Origin: Ancylostoma caninum
Taxonomy: Eukaryota > Nematoda > Chromadorea > Rhabditida > Ancylostomatidae
Length of the DNA: 64,000 nt
Assembly: GCA_037903475.1 (NCBI GenBank)
Contig: JBAJFG010000355.1
Span: 1 to 64,000 of the forward strand
Direction: 5' to 3'
Made by a program: the position numbers and the translations under genes. Shown one piece after another: positions 45,207 through 58,779 of the stretch; position 1 is the first letter of the stretch; every line of letters begins with the position of its first letter. The notes beneath the pieces were generated by a model that searched no databases, had not been told where the DNA came from, and worked only from the letters and a program-made list of their open reading frames with translations.

Positions 45207-45251
45207 CTCTGACGAAGATTGGTCGAGCTTGAAGTCATCAACCATAATCAC
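45207..45251 (-). CDS. Candidate 45-nt exon, unidentified host gene
   Basis: Clean signals: acceptor gcgattttcag, donor gtatgc. Phase 0 at both ends, reading VIMVDDFKLDQSSSE; both other frames contain stops. Just upstream (45288-45377, minus strand) the sequence can read SLVEVFLLFQMLLEHSGELL. It would join in phase from exon 45935-46053, but the intron left between it and this exon would be only about 35 bp. Confidence 0.5.
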
Positions 45252-45563
45252 CTGAAAATCGCTTCGGCTCATCATTCGTTGGTGACTTCATGAAAATCCT
45301 CAGGAAGGAGCTCGCCAGAATGTTCAAGCAGCATTTGAAAGAGGAGGAAAACCTCTACAAGACTGCTACATAAGCTGGACTTAAGTTGCTCAAATTGGAC
45401 AGAAGAAATGATTTTAGTTAAGCATACCCCGAAACGGCAATTATTTTCGCAACAACCAGATATACACTTGAACGTAGAATAGTAGCAGGTAGGGAGAGAT
45501 GCCCTCAGACTTTGGACCAAAGGTGTTGCGCTGTTCGCGCTGTGTTACTTCAGCACAATTATC

Positions 45564-45646
45564 AGTGAGAGAGAGTGAGTGAGTGAGTGAGTGAGTGAGT
45601 GAGTGAGTGAGTGAGTGAGTGAGTGAGTGAGTGAGTGAGTGAGTGA
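45564..45646 (+). repeat. (GTGA)n microsatellite
   Basis: About twenty perfect gtga units. Confidence 0.97.
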
Positions 45647-45934
45647 ATTAACGCCAACGATTGAGAGAAGTATAAATTCTGTATTTCAAACTCCGAGCGA
45701 ACTACCAGGTAAGGATGTGGTGAGTATGATGTGCTGCTTCTCTAACACTATTCTATTCCTCAGGACAATGCTTCTGAGCAGAATCCCCGATTTCAAAGCC
45801 TGAACTTAAGCGCTTTTTGAAGTTTTTTCAGTATGTCTCTTACAGCACTTCATTAGATCGAGTAGAAATTTGTTTCCACTTTTGTTTTAGATGCACATTT
45901 TGCTGTACATAGCACCTGATGTGAAATTCCCCAC

Positions 45935-46053
45935 CTCAAGAAGGAGCAAAAATTGTCAACGAGTTCGTAAAATTGTGAAAAGAAAGAATTCACGCTGATT
46001 GAGGAGATAGTGCGCATAAACTTGAGCTGCGATTCATCCACCGATTGATACTT
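45935..46053 (-). CDS. Candidate exon, unidentified host gene
   Basis: After a gcctgtcag acceptor it reads KYQSVDESQLKFMRTISSIS then VNSFFSQFYELVDNFCSFL, ending with two bases at a gtgggg donor. Predicted helical. No family recognised. Confidence 0.5.
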
Positions 46054-46913
46054 CTGACAGGCACTCATTTACTGGTGGGAAAATTTTGAGGCATCCAGTA
46101 TTCTCTTGATTCAATAAAATGAAGTTTTTGCATGGATTTGACAATTCGCTTTTGCTCTTGGTTGTCGCTGGCGGTGAGAATAGAACAGTAGCACTCGGAG
46201 GGATTTGATTAACGGAAGTGTGCCTAATTCACATCATCACGTCGCCTTCTCCACATATATCAAAATCTTATACATAATTTGGAGAAACTGACGAGGATTA
46301 AGTTCCCAGTTTCAACCAATGCCGTGAGTGTAATTTTCTAGCCTTTTTTTGCAGCCTTATGCCTCTTGCCGCGACATGCCTCACTTGGAGATAGAGCAGG
46401 ATTTAGTTTAGCGTGCGAATTTGATTGAGAAACGTCTGTATTGTCAGTGAAAAAAAAATCGTAGAGGCGACTATGAGTTCTTTGAGTGCTCATTCTTGAC
46501 GTCGCCTAACGCGTCGATTCAGCCTACATTTTCTACGTTACCCAGTTGGGCAAAAAATATTGATTATAAGAATTAGGAGGTTGAGATATATGTTTTGCTC
46601 CTGCTCTACGACAATCAAATTCAAACGCTGTTTGGTCGAGAATATCTCCATCGTTAGCGCTACTTGACTATCGTTGCACGAATACTTTACTAGAAGTTCC
46701 CCGGCGAAGTTCGAGGAGAAACATCGTTTTATCTACGTGGTATTGGTTTTTTTTTGAGAAGAGGAACTTTTTGAATAGAAAATCTCTGCAGTCCTCAGTG
46801 TTTCTAGCTGAGCGCCTTACGGCAGCAACTCACCCGCTCTTGCCACCCTGCGAGAAATCATCTACGATTCTGTGGAAAGGAGGTTTTACATCTAGGAGGA
46901 CTTAGCTACTCAC

Positions 46914-46986
46914 CTGCCACTTCGATGGATGGTTCAGAAAAAATAATTTTTCCAAGGTCCGTGTGTCTTTGAACTCCATTTCTTAC
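46914..46986 (-). CDS. Candidate exon, possibly a first exon
   Basis: Ends at a strong gtgagt donor. Read from an internal ATG (46978) it gives MEFKDTRTLEKLFFLNHPSK then WQ, phase 0. Read from the ttttatgtag acceptor in another frame it gives VRNGVQRHTDLGKIIFSEPS. The sequence cannot decide between a first exon of a new gene and an internal exon of the gene above. Confidence 0.4.
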
Positions 46987-47069
46987 CTACATAAAACCAC
47001 AAGAATACTTTTGAAAAGTTTCATTCGACACTGTACATGCTGACGAATGAGCCGATTGATTACTTTTAC

Positions 47070-47244
47070 CTGTACAAATTAACTTCGCTACTCTTAGCAG
47101 TACAAAGCAATTTTTGAGAGACACATAGTCGAAAACAACGATTATCGAGCACGCGAAAATTCCTATAGTGCCGAGAAATATGAGGTGATGGCATTCCTCA
47201 GCTACTATTGTGAGAAATGCATCATCATGTGCAAAGCAAGGCAA
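47070..47244 (-). CDS. Exon of unidentified host gene with one membrane segment
   Basis: Joined in phase 0 to exon 47306-47450 by a 61-bp intron with gtaaca donor and gaaaattcag acceptor. It reads LPCFAHDDAFLTIVAEECHH and a hydrophobic stretch (LIFLGTIGIFACSIIVVF) likely to span a membrane. It may end at ACAG|GTAAAA, or run on for 27 more codons to TAG at 46987. No family was recognised. Confidence 0.6.
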
Positions 47245-47305
47245 CTGAATTTTCACAATAAATTGAATCAATTGAGCCAAATTTTTTTGGACACAAAATT
47301 GTTAC

Positions 47306-47450
47306 CTCGGGAAATACAGAAAGGTGGCGTGAACCATTGCACAGCGTTCGTCGGCGGATTTCTCTGCTGTTGTCAAATGGTTTTTGATAGACTTTATTTG
47401 ATGTTTCTGGATCTGAACTATTTTCTTCGGCTACAAATCTACCTAGGAAC
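47306..47450 (-). CDS. Exon of unidentified host gene
   Basis: 145 nt after a tcttttgcctag acceptor, reading FLGRFVAEENSSDPETSNKV then YQKPFDNSREIRRRTLCNGS. Polar and basic, directly upstream of the membrane-segment exon. Incoming phase requires an earlier exon, not located. Confidence 0.6.
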
Positions 47451-47493
47451 CTAGGCAAAAGATAGGCAAAAAAATTAAGCGCAAGCTTTCAGC

Positions 47494-47782
47494 GAGGATT
47501 ACCGGTGCTGCCAAATGCATAAATTTAGTACGGAAGCCGATGCAATACAGAAGGAAAAAAAACTTTTCTGACAAGAGTTCAACTTGGGATGAAGGACTAC
47601 TTCGTCCAACAGATCAAGATTATGAGACGACCACGCAAAATCCAAACGATCAGACAACATCGCTGCGTACATACAAAAGCAGAAAACGCCTCTGTTCCAA
47701 GCCTAGCTTGAATGAGAAAACACAGTCCTACACTGTGGGTGTCGCAGTTTTCCCATACAAAGGCCCATTTTTGGTCTTTTGA
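47494..47782 (+). CDS. Candidate terminal exon on the plus strand
   Basis: Open from a caagctttcag acceptor to TGA at 47782, reading RITGAAKCINLVRKPMQYRR and then a polar, Thr/Ser/Arg-rich stretch. No family, no matching partner exon found. It may be a chance frame. Confidence 0.25.
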
Positions 47783-48126
47783 ACACAGTTTTCAGAACAT
47801 AAGAAAAGTGGTTGTTGCTCCTTTTCTCAGTGGTAAAGCTTCACGGAAGCAAATTGGGTGAAGTTTAGCTACCATGGGAGTGCGGAGTAGAAGAAGCGTT
47901 ATCCCTAACCCTTCTCTTGTGGCTCATGAAAGCACTACTCCTTCCTCTTTTCGAGTTATCTACCCTCCAGTGGCGCAGAGAAGAGGAAGCGAGAAGGGCA
48001 ACCCCATTCGCGAGAATGAGTCGGGGAACATTCGAAAATTCTTCAAGAGACAAATAAAAATTTTATATTAGTTCATTCCTATTTCGCATTAAAAACGATC
48101 GGTTCAATATTTTCATCATTTCTTTC

Positions 48127-48651
48127 TCAAACCCTCCCACTCCTTAATTCCCAATCGTGCAGCACTAGTACTGCCCACACAGAGGATCTACTTGAAGAAG
48201 TGGATTTAGTACGTAGCTCAAATTGTGACGATGATCCGCGATTTTCAGAAATAGCTTTTGAGACCAGCTGCGGGTCTTGCAAAAATCTGGTGTCTACAGA
48301 AAATACTCCAATTTCTTCTCCTTTCAGCAAATAAAAGAGCAGGACGAAGCGTGAGTTTGTGGCGAAGAATAAGTCGACCAATCTTTGTAAAATAAATTTT
48401 GCTTCCAGACCCGTGTGTGGAACCGAGCACACTTGTCCGCACTTTATAGTGACGCGCTGTGGATATCTGCTTCGACTGTAGATTCTTCCGCCGTCTACAT
48501 CGGCAGGTAATGTTACCACTGCTTTTCCACAGAATTGTACCAGGGTTGATTCATTCTTGTGATCTGCTTTTAAGCCAGTGTTAGACACAAGGAAGCGGTT
48601 CTGAGTGATATTTCTTTTGTGTTGGAAGTTTTCATACAAATACCGTGACAT
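48127..48651 (-). CDS. Uncharacterised 174-codon frame
   Basis: The longest open frame between 35.1 and 59 kb that is not in a repeat or element. It includes LVQFCGKAVVTLPADVDGGR and RYPQRVTIKCGQVCSVPHTG. No domain recognised, and possible splice sites inside (gtattttctgtag) leave the structure uncertain. It could be exon material of the gene at 44.3-47.5 kb (same strand) or chance. Confidence 0.3.
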   Translation of the reverse strand: MSRYLYENFQHKRNITQNRFLVSNTGLKADHKNESTLVQFCGKAVVTLPADVDGGRIYSRSRYPQRVTIKCGQVCSVPHTGLEAKFILQRLVDLFFATNSRFVLLFYLLKGEEIGVFSVDTRFLQDPQLVSKAISENRGSSSQFELRTKSTSSSRSSVWAVLVLHDWELRSGRV

Positions 48652-51600
48652 GTGGGATCGCTTTCAGAGAACATCCACACATGGTTTCATTTTAATAATG
48701 AGTGTTCTAGCAAAGGAGTAACGTAACAAGTGAACTATGAATTCTCAAGAAGGACAGTATCAAATTACCAGGAAGTTCGCATGTCCGCACAACGCTGATT
48801 GAGATTTATCGACTGTAATTAACCCCACGTTTGTCTAGCACCTGCTTTGGTATTAGTTTGAATAATAACTCCAGTAATGCTCCCAGTTATTCGTTATCAC
48901 GGATGAATGGGTGGGGTTTGTGTGGGTGAGCCGAAAATCATGAAACAAAGAATTCTGATCCCATGGTTGTTTTCCGATTCGGCGTGAGACGATGCAACAA
49001 ATAAACAATGATGTCACACTCGTTCCCACTCGCACCCTTTCGTGAAAAAGTACGAGCGTGTCATGCAATATCTTTTGTGTAGTGGTGGACTCAGGCGTCA
49101 TTCAAATTGCTGAGCTTCGAATTGGACGCGACGATGCGCATTGCAAAAAGGAGAGAAGAAGAGAATTTCTGACAGATAGCAAATGTTCCTGATCTTGACG
49201 TCGCGACAGCAGTGGGAACAGATTGCTTTTCCACTATCGCCCCATTGAGACAGCGCGAAAACTCCCTAGAATTTCAGGTTGACGCATAAAATTTGACGCG
49301 CAGCAACCGTCTAAGAAGAGAAAACTGAGGAGAAAACCTGGGACCACTCTATAAATCGGGATAGCCTTGATGTTGGACACAATATTAACCGAGGGTTGAT
49401 TTCGGACCTAACTGATTGGAATTAATTAAACCGTGGTAAGGAATTATATGGAGCTAATGCAAAGCTTTTACCTTCTTTTAATGTATGGTAATTTTAAAGC
49501 GACTCTCGAGGGCTCAAAAGTGGGGAAAGTGTCATGAGCGGGTGTGCCGATTAAAAAGGGGTGAGCCAGCTCAGAATAAGTGTGTAACAAATAGATCTAC
49601 GTGTTCTAGCACCGGAATTCGCAAGGGTTTTCGAGGGAGTTGTGATCCGCCCATTTACCCAGAAGTAACTACTCTCCCACGCAAACATCATGTTACCAAG
49701 AGATTATTCTTGAATAACGACGACTACGTAGGTGTGACCGTATTATGAGCACATCTGCTTTTGATGGAGAATTTCACTCGCTTTTGAAATTGGTTTGGGA
49801 TTTCGCATTCCAAGTAAACAAGATAAACAAGAGCTTGAAGCTGAGTTGGCCGCTCGGTCAAGCCTCTGCAAGCTATAAATAAAAAAGGTACAATTCTAAC
49901 ATCCAGAGACAAGTAAGGAGCACGAATCTCCTTTGTGGATGAAGGCCTGGATGCTTGACACGGAATCATGAGTAAAAATCTCGTTAGAATGCTGATGGAC
50001 TGTCTCCTTGTTTCGATATATCGACCAAAGCAACAAAACGATCACTCCTATGCTTCACGAACATCACGAGAAAACATCTGAGAAAGTCAATGGAATGGAT
50101 GCCTTCCCAAGATCTTATGTCAAAGCAACGATTTCAAAGAGCTATCGACGGGTTCCGATTTTTCTAGGTACCGTACCGTACTGCAGATCAAGCCAAAAAT
50201 TTGCTGGAGATTCACAGATGCTTCCGTTTTGTGGCCTCGCATATTTTACTGTCAAAAACAAATGAGTGATGCAACGGCCACTGTGCAAGCGCACAAAGCA
50301 TTTGCCTTTCGTGAGGCCGCCGAGAAAAAACAAAGAATTGGAATGGGAGGCCTGCCTCGATACGTAGCCAGGTGTTAATTTTAGCGTAGAGACGGCAATC
50401 GAAGCAACAAATGTAAATTGTAGTGAGCGAGACTGAGACGAATATCGAGCAGCAGTAACGAGCCGAGGTCTTGTCAGTGGAAGAAAGCGTAAGATCGACC
50501 TTACCTGAGAGTCGAGCTGGTACGCAGATGGAATATGTGGGCATTGCTTCGGTGACGTCACACAACTCCAGTATTCACTCTTGTATTTACATCAAGTGAG
50601 AGGGTGATAAATGTTCTCACGTCATTCTCTTCGCTCCAATTTCAGAAGAAATCGCTAACATCCTGGTGCTGTTCTGCTAGAATTGACGTATTTCCTTATG
50701 TAGAGTCGCGTCGGTAGAATGTGGAGTGCGGAAATTTTTGCGGAATTTGTGGGATTTCTCTACAACGTTGTTCATAGTGGAAATTTTCCGAAACTTCGAG
50801 AGTTACGCAGTAAAGGACAACGATGAACAATGCATTTCGAAATTGTGCAGCTGTTTCCAAACATTTCAGAAAATTTTGTAGTTGCCTTGACTCCGCCCAC
50901 TCCTAACTGGGGTCAATCATGGAAAATTCTGTGCTTTTTTTGGCTTCAGTGCGGACAGTTTACATTTTGCAGGCTTTAAGCAAGCAAAATGAGTTCAACA
51001 GATGATGACGAGTACTTTTACCTGAAATTCGGAGCATTTTGCCAAGACATCGATGAACGCCTTGCATTGCCTTGCATGAAGCCAAATGTCACTAAGTGTG
51101 AAATGTTGGAGTTCCCTTAATTGTGTTAATGATATAATACGACTACATACTAGTGTAAATTCTTTAGTAGATATTTCCGAAGTTTTTCCTCCCACTTTTT
51201 CACTTGCTGTAGTTGTAGAGATGCCTGTTCTTTCAAATTCAGGCTGTTTTTTCAAAGTCACCTCCTTGACAGAATTTTTATTACAGACGCTTTGTGGAAT
51301 CAGAGAAAAACCAAAAACTGGAACAGAATTAATTGCAGAAATATCATTTTCTTCTTGGAACCAATAACTGTGGCTCGAAGCATTGAAGAAGTATCCGAGG
51401 ACGATACGGTTAAAAAACTCCCGAGAAAAGAAGAGAAGCCACTGCCAATCTCACGGTTCTTTTTGATTGGATGCTGTTCGGATTTAAACAATGATGAGAG
51501 GGGGAAGTGCTGCTCGATAACTATGCCGTGTGTGCCCAGGATTTGTGCATGAACCGTAATTTAATAAAGACAATTTAGTAGGTTCCCTTCATCTTACTTG

Positions 51601-54600
51601 TGAGTGCAGGAAGAAACCTCCTACTTCTACGTTTAGTTTGCGCATAAGGTTCATGCACGAAACGAGTCTGAACAGACAATAATAATATGAAAATACGATA
51701 TAATTTTAATATAACTTCCCTCCAACATGACAGAGAATTGAGTGAAGATATATGGATATACTCAAACAACAAGTTCTGCACTTCCAAGCTCTCTGTACCA
51801 CAACGGTCATTCGGCTTGGAGCACCTGAGTAATGCCTTTTCCAGGCGTCGAATCACTCCATCCGCGAAAAAATAATATATCGTTATATTATTACACAAGC
51901 TATTACGGTAGAGGAATTATTGGATCATTAAAGAAGCCGTGAAAAACACCTTGATCTAATTCACCGTCACTAATTCTCAAGTGGCTAGATTTATGAACGT
52001 TTCTGGGAACGTTCTGAGCTAGGGCTCATGATCGCATAAAAAACTAAGCCAGCAAACCAATTTCTGAATTTTATCTCCCCTAGCATCACCTCGCCCCTAC
52101 GATGACAAGTCGTTCTAGTAGTTTTTGGTTAGCTTTGCTATCATTTCACGAGTCCCAGCCCTTGGCTTCCCTCTTTTCCAGGCTGAATGATTATGTCGAG
52201 AAAATGCGACATCTACATCTCACTGTTTTTGCTAGTATTTCTCATCCCAACTGCAACGCGTCGGTTGGGTCCTACATTTTTTTTTCTGGGAATGCCGTCC
52301 ATCTATAGTGGTGGGGGTAAATCACAATTTTCCAGATTCTCAGGCTGTTGTCAGAGGCAAGATAAAATCAAGGCGGCAAAGCTGTTCCAGTCGTAGAGAA
52401 CCTTGCTTTGATTAAGTATATCAGTTACTACTAGGCATATGATTAGTTGTTTTTTCATTCGAAATTGCATATTTTGCATTGCACATTCCTACTTATTTAC
52501 CAACTGGTTCCATCAGTGACAACACGCTTTATCAAAAGTCCACAATCGCGTCTTTTATGGTTTCCACACAAGTTGCACTGGGTAAATATTTGCTTTCTGG
52601 AATGCTTTGGGTAGTGAAGGATCTGTGCACAGCAGGAGAAATATGTATTTCGGAACGTGTACTGAGTGAAAGTGAGGCGGAAGGCAACGAGACACAACGA
52701 CTTTGACAGGCGGAGTAATGGCGTAATTCGGAGAATGGTAGAGATGAAGGAGTAAAGTTAGGTAGCGGGAGGCGGACCGGCTGCTGTTTCGTGTGGTATA
52801 TCGCTATGGAAACTTGGCGGCGCCGTAAATTCTAGCCATTAAACAATGTGTCTCGCACCGTTCAAAATAACCTAAACAACAAGCTGCAATTTCCATTGCC
52901 CATTAGGATGCGGCTCTTCTCGCAGCTTGCTTATTCATGACACATCTCACCATAATACACGCTGATGGGCGCGGAGGAGTGATAGAAAGACTCGAAGACT
53001 CTTAAAAACAGGCTTATACAATCTCAGTAGAATACGTTTCAATACAGGATTGTTTGATCTCCTACTAACACTTTAGGTGGTCTCCAAGGAATTATACTCA
53101 ACTATTCAGTTTCCCCACAACCGTGTTCTTTCTCGAACACTAAAAGATTAAACTCTAAACATATGTATGTGGAGAGAAGTAAAAAACGTTTATTATGTAT
53201 TTTGTAAAACTAAGGTGATATGAGGTTATGGTAAAGCCAGCCAGCTGCGTGCGTCAGTCGCCCATCAGTCGCACGCATCCATTTGAGAGGGATGTTCCAT
53301 GAAGACCGGTCAACACGGCATGTACATCCTCAATGAAAAAAAAACGCGCCCGCCGCGGGACCGCAAACGCGTGCCTCTGAGCTGCGACTGCAATGCGACT
53401 GTACCCTATTCCTCATTACCTAAACGCACGCGCGTCAGTCGCACCCATCCAGTATAAATTGCCCTATAGTCATAATACAGTGACTAGCCATCTGGTTGTA
53501 ATCTCGGAGACACTACAGTAAACAGCGAAGTATTATACAATACTGCTCCTTATCTTTGCAAAAAAGACGCGTCGCAACGCGTCGCACGTGAAGAACTTGC
53601 TTCAGAACCGAGCAACTGCAATTCTGAAGAAGATTCTTACTTAGCGCGCTGCGGCGAAGCTATCCATACCTCGCATCACCGTATTTGGTTCTTGAAATTT
53701 TTCCAACTGTCTTAAGGAGTTGCTGCATTGAGGCACTCAGAAAACGGCAACAATGCTGACCAGGAAACGGTTGTCCGTAATTTGGCCGAATATGCGATAA
53801 TTCGAACGTAATGCCGAGACCCCCCCCCCAAAATTCCTCGAAAGTACGCGTTATTTTACGACGAAACTGTTTTGTACCGCTACTATGGGACATTATATGA
53901 CATTGGCTACATCGCATTGTTCGGGACAGAGAGCTCTATCGAACTATACGAAGATCCAGAAAACCCGTGGTGTTGACATTTTCGCCCTACATGCCTGAGA
54001 ACCCGCTCATGCCACCATGCTATGCTAAGCCAGCCACTTCACCATCCCATTGAACGTGCTCATTCCTGGTTTCCATCCATTCCGTCAACAATTTAATCAT
54101 AACTCATAATAAAAAGTGGAGGAGTTCAGAGAACGAAGCAACGGATAGGGAATACATGGCGGAATCTTCGTGCGGTTGGACAAGAACCACGATATATTCC
54201 AAAGAATCCAAAATGTCCTACTCCTCAATATTTTCCACTCCCAGTTCATTCATCGCCACTTTTCGGTAATACGCAGCATGGTCAGCACGTTGGGGACGAG
54301 CAATGCGGTTGCCACATTTAGTTGCGATTCAGCAGCTTCGCCCTCAATTTGAAGTACGTTTTTCACCTGTGTGTTCTCTCCATATAGCCACATTGGCAGC
54401 CGCGTATTTAGCACGCTGGCAGTTCTGAGCGATCAACTGATGAAAATATAAAATCCATATTTTTGAACCTTGGAGTGAGCTATCAGGACAGTACTCGCAA
54501 ATGTGATAAGGCATAATATTCTCTGCCTTATCTCTAGTTTACTCCTTAAGAAAATGTTTCTGGCTAGATTCGCAGTCATTCTTGCCATTTAGAGCTGAAA

Positions 54601-55671
54601 ATGCAGTATGTACTTGTGAAAACGTTTTCGTTTCTCTCTTGCTCGATTTCATCGAATCAAGGGAAACTGTGATGTTATTCCCGATATTAGTGTGCGTTTC
54701 GCTATACTAGTTTTGATGCGCAGTTTTTCACCTCATGGAAGAATACTAGTCGTCCACATAGCCAAAAAATCGCGAGAAAAAAGGATTCATGACGATGAAA
54801 AGCAGAGGGCATTCGCTTCGGCTGCGGTTTTTTGTCTGATTTGCGATACTAGCAGCCATTCGGGTTTTCATGGGGGAAATCCCGAAGCGAGATTTAATAG
54901 AATGAAATTTTCGACAATTTTGACGGTCCGTTTCTATCTCTGGCTCCAGCAGGTACGGAGAGCACACTAAAAGCGTTTACAGCAGAATGTTAAGCATTAA
55001 GGTACCTGATTTAAACCACCATTTCACTTCTCTCCATAGGTGCCTACAAAACTATTATGCCTAGTTTTAGGAAACCGGCGAAATTGGAATTTTGTTTTTT
55101 TATTCCAGTTCCAAGTGATCCTGTGCCATTCGTAAGCAAGAGGAAGGAAGCCTATATAGAGCATCAACACATACGTACTCGAACTTGGTTTCGATTGCTC
55201 ATCTCTGGGCTGAGATATGCAAAAAAAACTCTGTGGTAATAAATCGTTGGTGCGCTAAATATGTGGTTGCCACTGTATGTCTAAAGTTCAATTTTTATGA
55301 TGGTATTCGGGAAAAACACGGTTGCAGGGGAACTAAACAGTTGAGCATAATCCCTCAGAGAGCAGATGAAATGTTAGTGGGAGATCAAACAATCCCTGTC
55401 ATCCCTAGAGCCCAAAATAATTCGATATTTAATTTTTTTTCGACAGAGCAGATTCGCAGTATGCTAAGTCGATTAAGGAGCTAGGGGTACCAGTTAGACT
55501 TGTTCTTTCAAGAGCATGATAATCCACCCCTTGTCTACTTGAGATAATAGGCAAAGTCTCATCACTTTTTTTTTCCAATTTCCTCATTTGTATCATGAAT
55601 ATTCTGATGCTGTTGCTTCGTGTACATGTCTGCTTTTATATCTGCACACATGGGTATGCTCATGTAAGGAG
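48652..55671. other. Mostly unique DNA with weak exon candidates only
   Basis: Weak candidates, none called: minus strand near 50,505-50,570 (CDVTEAMPTYSICVPARLSG, gtaagg donor); plus strand near 51,350-51,460 (VARSIEEVSEDDTVKKLPRK, upstream ttgcag); minus strand near 51,170-51,265 (LKKQPEFERTGISTTTASEK); minus strand near 52,500-52,620. A GC-rich block with repeated cgcacgcatcc/cgtcagtcgc motifs lies at 53,240-53,460. Confidence 0.3.
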
Positions 55672-55710
<39 letters not shown>

Positions 55711-55721
55711 GTAAATAAATA
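55672..55721 (+). repeat. (TAAA)n tract
   Basis: About twelve units of aaat with one gta interruption. Could be a LINE tail or a plain microsatellite. Confidence 0.9.
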
Positions 55722-56624
55722 GAGGTGCAGTTGGAATGGGTAGAGTATGAGACCGTGTGCAGGAAACAATGCACGAACAATTTAAATGCGCGTACTTATG
55801 GCAGCTGTAGCTACGTCAGTCCAAACGAAAATTGAACTATTCTCAGGCGAAAACGAAAAAACCAAGTGAGTGAATTGATATTGTGTCTATTAGGGACCCA
55901 ATTAGGTTCTTCAACTACATGTATGCCAGCGCAAGGCATTTGTGACCTTTCGTTTCGAGAACTCCAACTAACATCAATATCAGAGTGAAAGGTTAGTACC
56001 CACATAATGAAGTGATATGTGGTGTATGACACTGACGACTTTAATTTTCATATGTCACAGTACATACACTAGAAGGTACAGCATAGTACGTGTTATTTTT
56101 GTTCAAATTAACTTTTTACAAGTGGTAGATGAAATTATGCTATTCGATCAAAATGAAGTCCACATAATTAAAAACTTGACGTCGAGTTACGGGTAATACG
56201 TCAAGTCGGCTGAGTGCTTGGGAAAAAGCATCGTTGATTCTTCGCTGTGAGATGAATTCTCTCACGCACAGGGTAGCAATATCCGAGACAACGATTCTAA
56301 TCCATAAACTTAGTAAAGATCCTTAAGCCAAGATTGGAGGATAGCCTTTTTCATTCTATTATGTTTTAACTTGCAGCTCTAACGTTCTCACACTATGTTG
56401 ACTTTTATCTAATGCATTAACATGTATGCATCAAGGCATGGTGAATGAACGAATAAATGGATGAATCATGTAGAGAACACATGATAGTTCTCGCGAACGA
56501 ACTAGTTATGAAAGTTAGTTACGAACTAACTAGTTATTTGGAGAGGAGAAGGAGCAGAGGATCACAGGACTTGCTGAGGTTAATTGTGAACATTAGTAGA
56601 GCCCACCACGAGGTGTCTAAATAT

Positions 56625-56660
56625 TGGGTTGGTGCATAGTTATCCGGCTTTTTCATATTT
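56625..56660 (+). repeat. Solo mariner-type terminal sequence
   Basis: tattgggttggtgcatagtt followed by atccggctttttc resembles mariner inverted terminal repeats. No opposite end found nearby. Confidence 0.4.
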
Positions 56661-57503
56661 GTTAGACGAGTTCGACATGTATGTATGGAGAGTCCCAAAA
56701 TAATGTTTACACTGTGTAGAGTTTAATAACTCCAACACCAGTAGTAGTAATAATCGTGGACTGTTCTAAGGTTACTTACACCTAATCCCAGAATTCTGCT
56801 TACACTGTTGAGCTTTTCAGTATGTTTGCATTTGACATTGTAATAATTATTTCCACCGTATACATGTGCTTTCGCACGCATTCTGATGGCTTTGACACTG
56901 AAGCAAGATTCCAGGTCCACAAGGTCTGTGTCAAAGGTGAGTACCTGATGCCATGATAGTTACGATTGTGACTTCCTTTGGTTTCTACCAAAATGTACGT
57001 TCATTTCTGAATGGAATATTTGGTGGGAGATGGATTGGACAGTGAGGATGTGTGAAAATCCTCTCCAGATCTTCCAATCTAACAAGGGGCCAGAGTCGAA
57101 ATCTAATAGACAACTTTTTTGTGATTTGGCGTCTGAACCTGCATCACTAGAATCAACATGAATGTTTATAGATTCCTCTTTCGCCAAAAACCTGGCCGGT
57201 ATCACGCACTGGCCGGTTTATCCTAATGACAAGTGATTTGCATTCATCACTCTTTCAGCATGATGTGATGTGTATGTGAGAACGTTTTTATCTATCACAG
57301 TGAGCGGTGATTAATATTACTATTGCTAGGGTAGTACTACATATTTTGGTCGTCATGGAACTGCCACGACACTGTGTGTGGGAGGCACACAATTAGAGAA
57401 AGCAGTTGATTTTCGACCTCCATACAAAAACAACGAAAGGTTCAATATGTTTATTAGGCCCATGGCATACTTCGTAGCGACATCGTCGCGGTGAAGAGAC
57501 TTA

Positions 57504-57975
57504 AAGGCAGTGTCTCAGCTCATGGGCCGCATTCGAGATTTCCATCTCAGTCGAACATACGTGAGCCACTGAGCACAAAAATGTGTTTTAAGTTTCGTGG
57601 AAACGTCGAAAACCCCATAAGTTACGGGTTTCTTCGGCCGAGAATTTCGAAATTCTAGGCCAGTGGACGAGAGGGTTCATTCCGCAGCAAGGGCCTGTTG
57701 AGGGTGCGGCATGGTTTTTCAACACGGGAATGTTTGTTTATTTGATATAGCTGCTGCTGAGAAGTTCATTTTAATGTGCAATCTCAGGTTCTCAGCTCCG
57801 CTTTTGCTAGCTTCCTAGCAAGGAAACTCGTCCGCTCCTGTATCTAATTTCGCCTTAAAAGTAGGGGTTTTCGAGCATGTTTCCTGACATCAAGCACATC
57901 ATTGGAATCAGAGCTTCGAGCTGCACCTGAATCTGTGGATATCTCGATACCCAAAATGAGGTGAGACACTGCCTT
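57504..57975. mobile_element. 472-bp MITE-like element
   Basis: Left end AAGGCAGTGTCTCAGCTCAT, right end (reverse complement) AAGGCAGTGTCTCACCTCAT, with further matches (cgagat). No clear target duplication. Non-coding. Confidence 0.6.
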
Positions 57976-58779
57976 GAATGGAAATGACGACAACAAAATA
58001 TTACAAGTTCTCAAGTCGTATCACACAGCTTGCCTGTAATAGCATGGTGGCATATGAGTAGTTGTGCGAAAACTTTTGGTAGTGAACAGTAGCGGCGACA
58101 GCGTCGCTGTATAGTACGCCATAGGACTTGGGTAAGCCACCTCGAATCTGCTTGCAGTATAATTATCCTCTGGAGTAGTAGAACGTACCATTATACTTTC
58201 AATAATGAGTTGGTTCCAGATTCTATTCCACACGTCAATTTCAGATGTCTCGCGTGTTAAATTTTCAAGGTGTAAGATTGGCATTTGTTGGAAAGACAAA
58301 AATCTATTCAGAAACGAATATATTGCATCTACCGCTGGTGTTGATGACCCTTGGCCATCTTCCGCTCACAGAACGAATGCCTCATTGAAGAAGTCCCGTG
58401 ACATGAGGCAAAATAGCAGTTCACCCAAATTCTGACCATAGGCCAGTTTCTGGAATTTTCTGCACCAGTGGAAGCTCATTTGGAAGAAGCGGGAGGTGGT
58501 CTGATAGCGCCATGTCTAGACAACACAGCGCACATTCACACAACTTTTCAGCCGAGGTTTATGGATGAAGAAGATCGAAGGTTTGATCGACATCTGAAAC
58601 TCCGGTTTAGTTACTCAAGTTCGGGGTTATCTCTAAGAAGTGATTTCTACACAAATGCACCTGAGCATCACAGCAAATGTTCTAGAAATGTCTCACATGA
58701 AGTGTACTACAGTTCGCCTTCTCTTTTTGTGGTCGCACAACACAAGAGAAATTCTGCACCGCCATCATTCTTGCACACC

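Noticed and set aside
45281..45385. Plus-strand peptide VGDFMKILRKELARMF...
   Set aside because: Attractive composition, but it lacks splice signals on the plus strand, and the minus strand of the same DNA reads as a coding-like segment that fits the phase of a neighbouring exon. Left undecided and not listed as a plus-strand gene.
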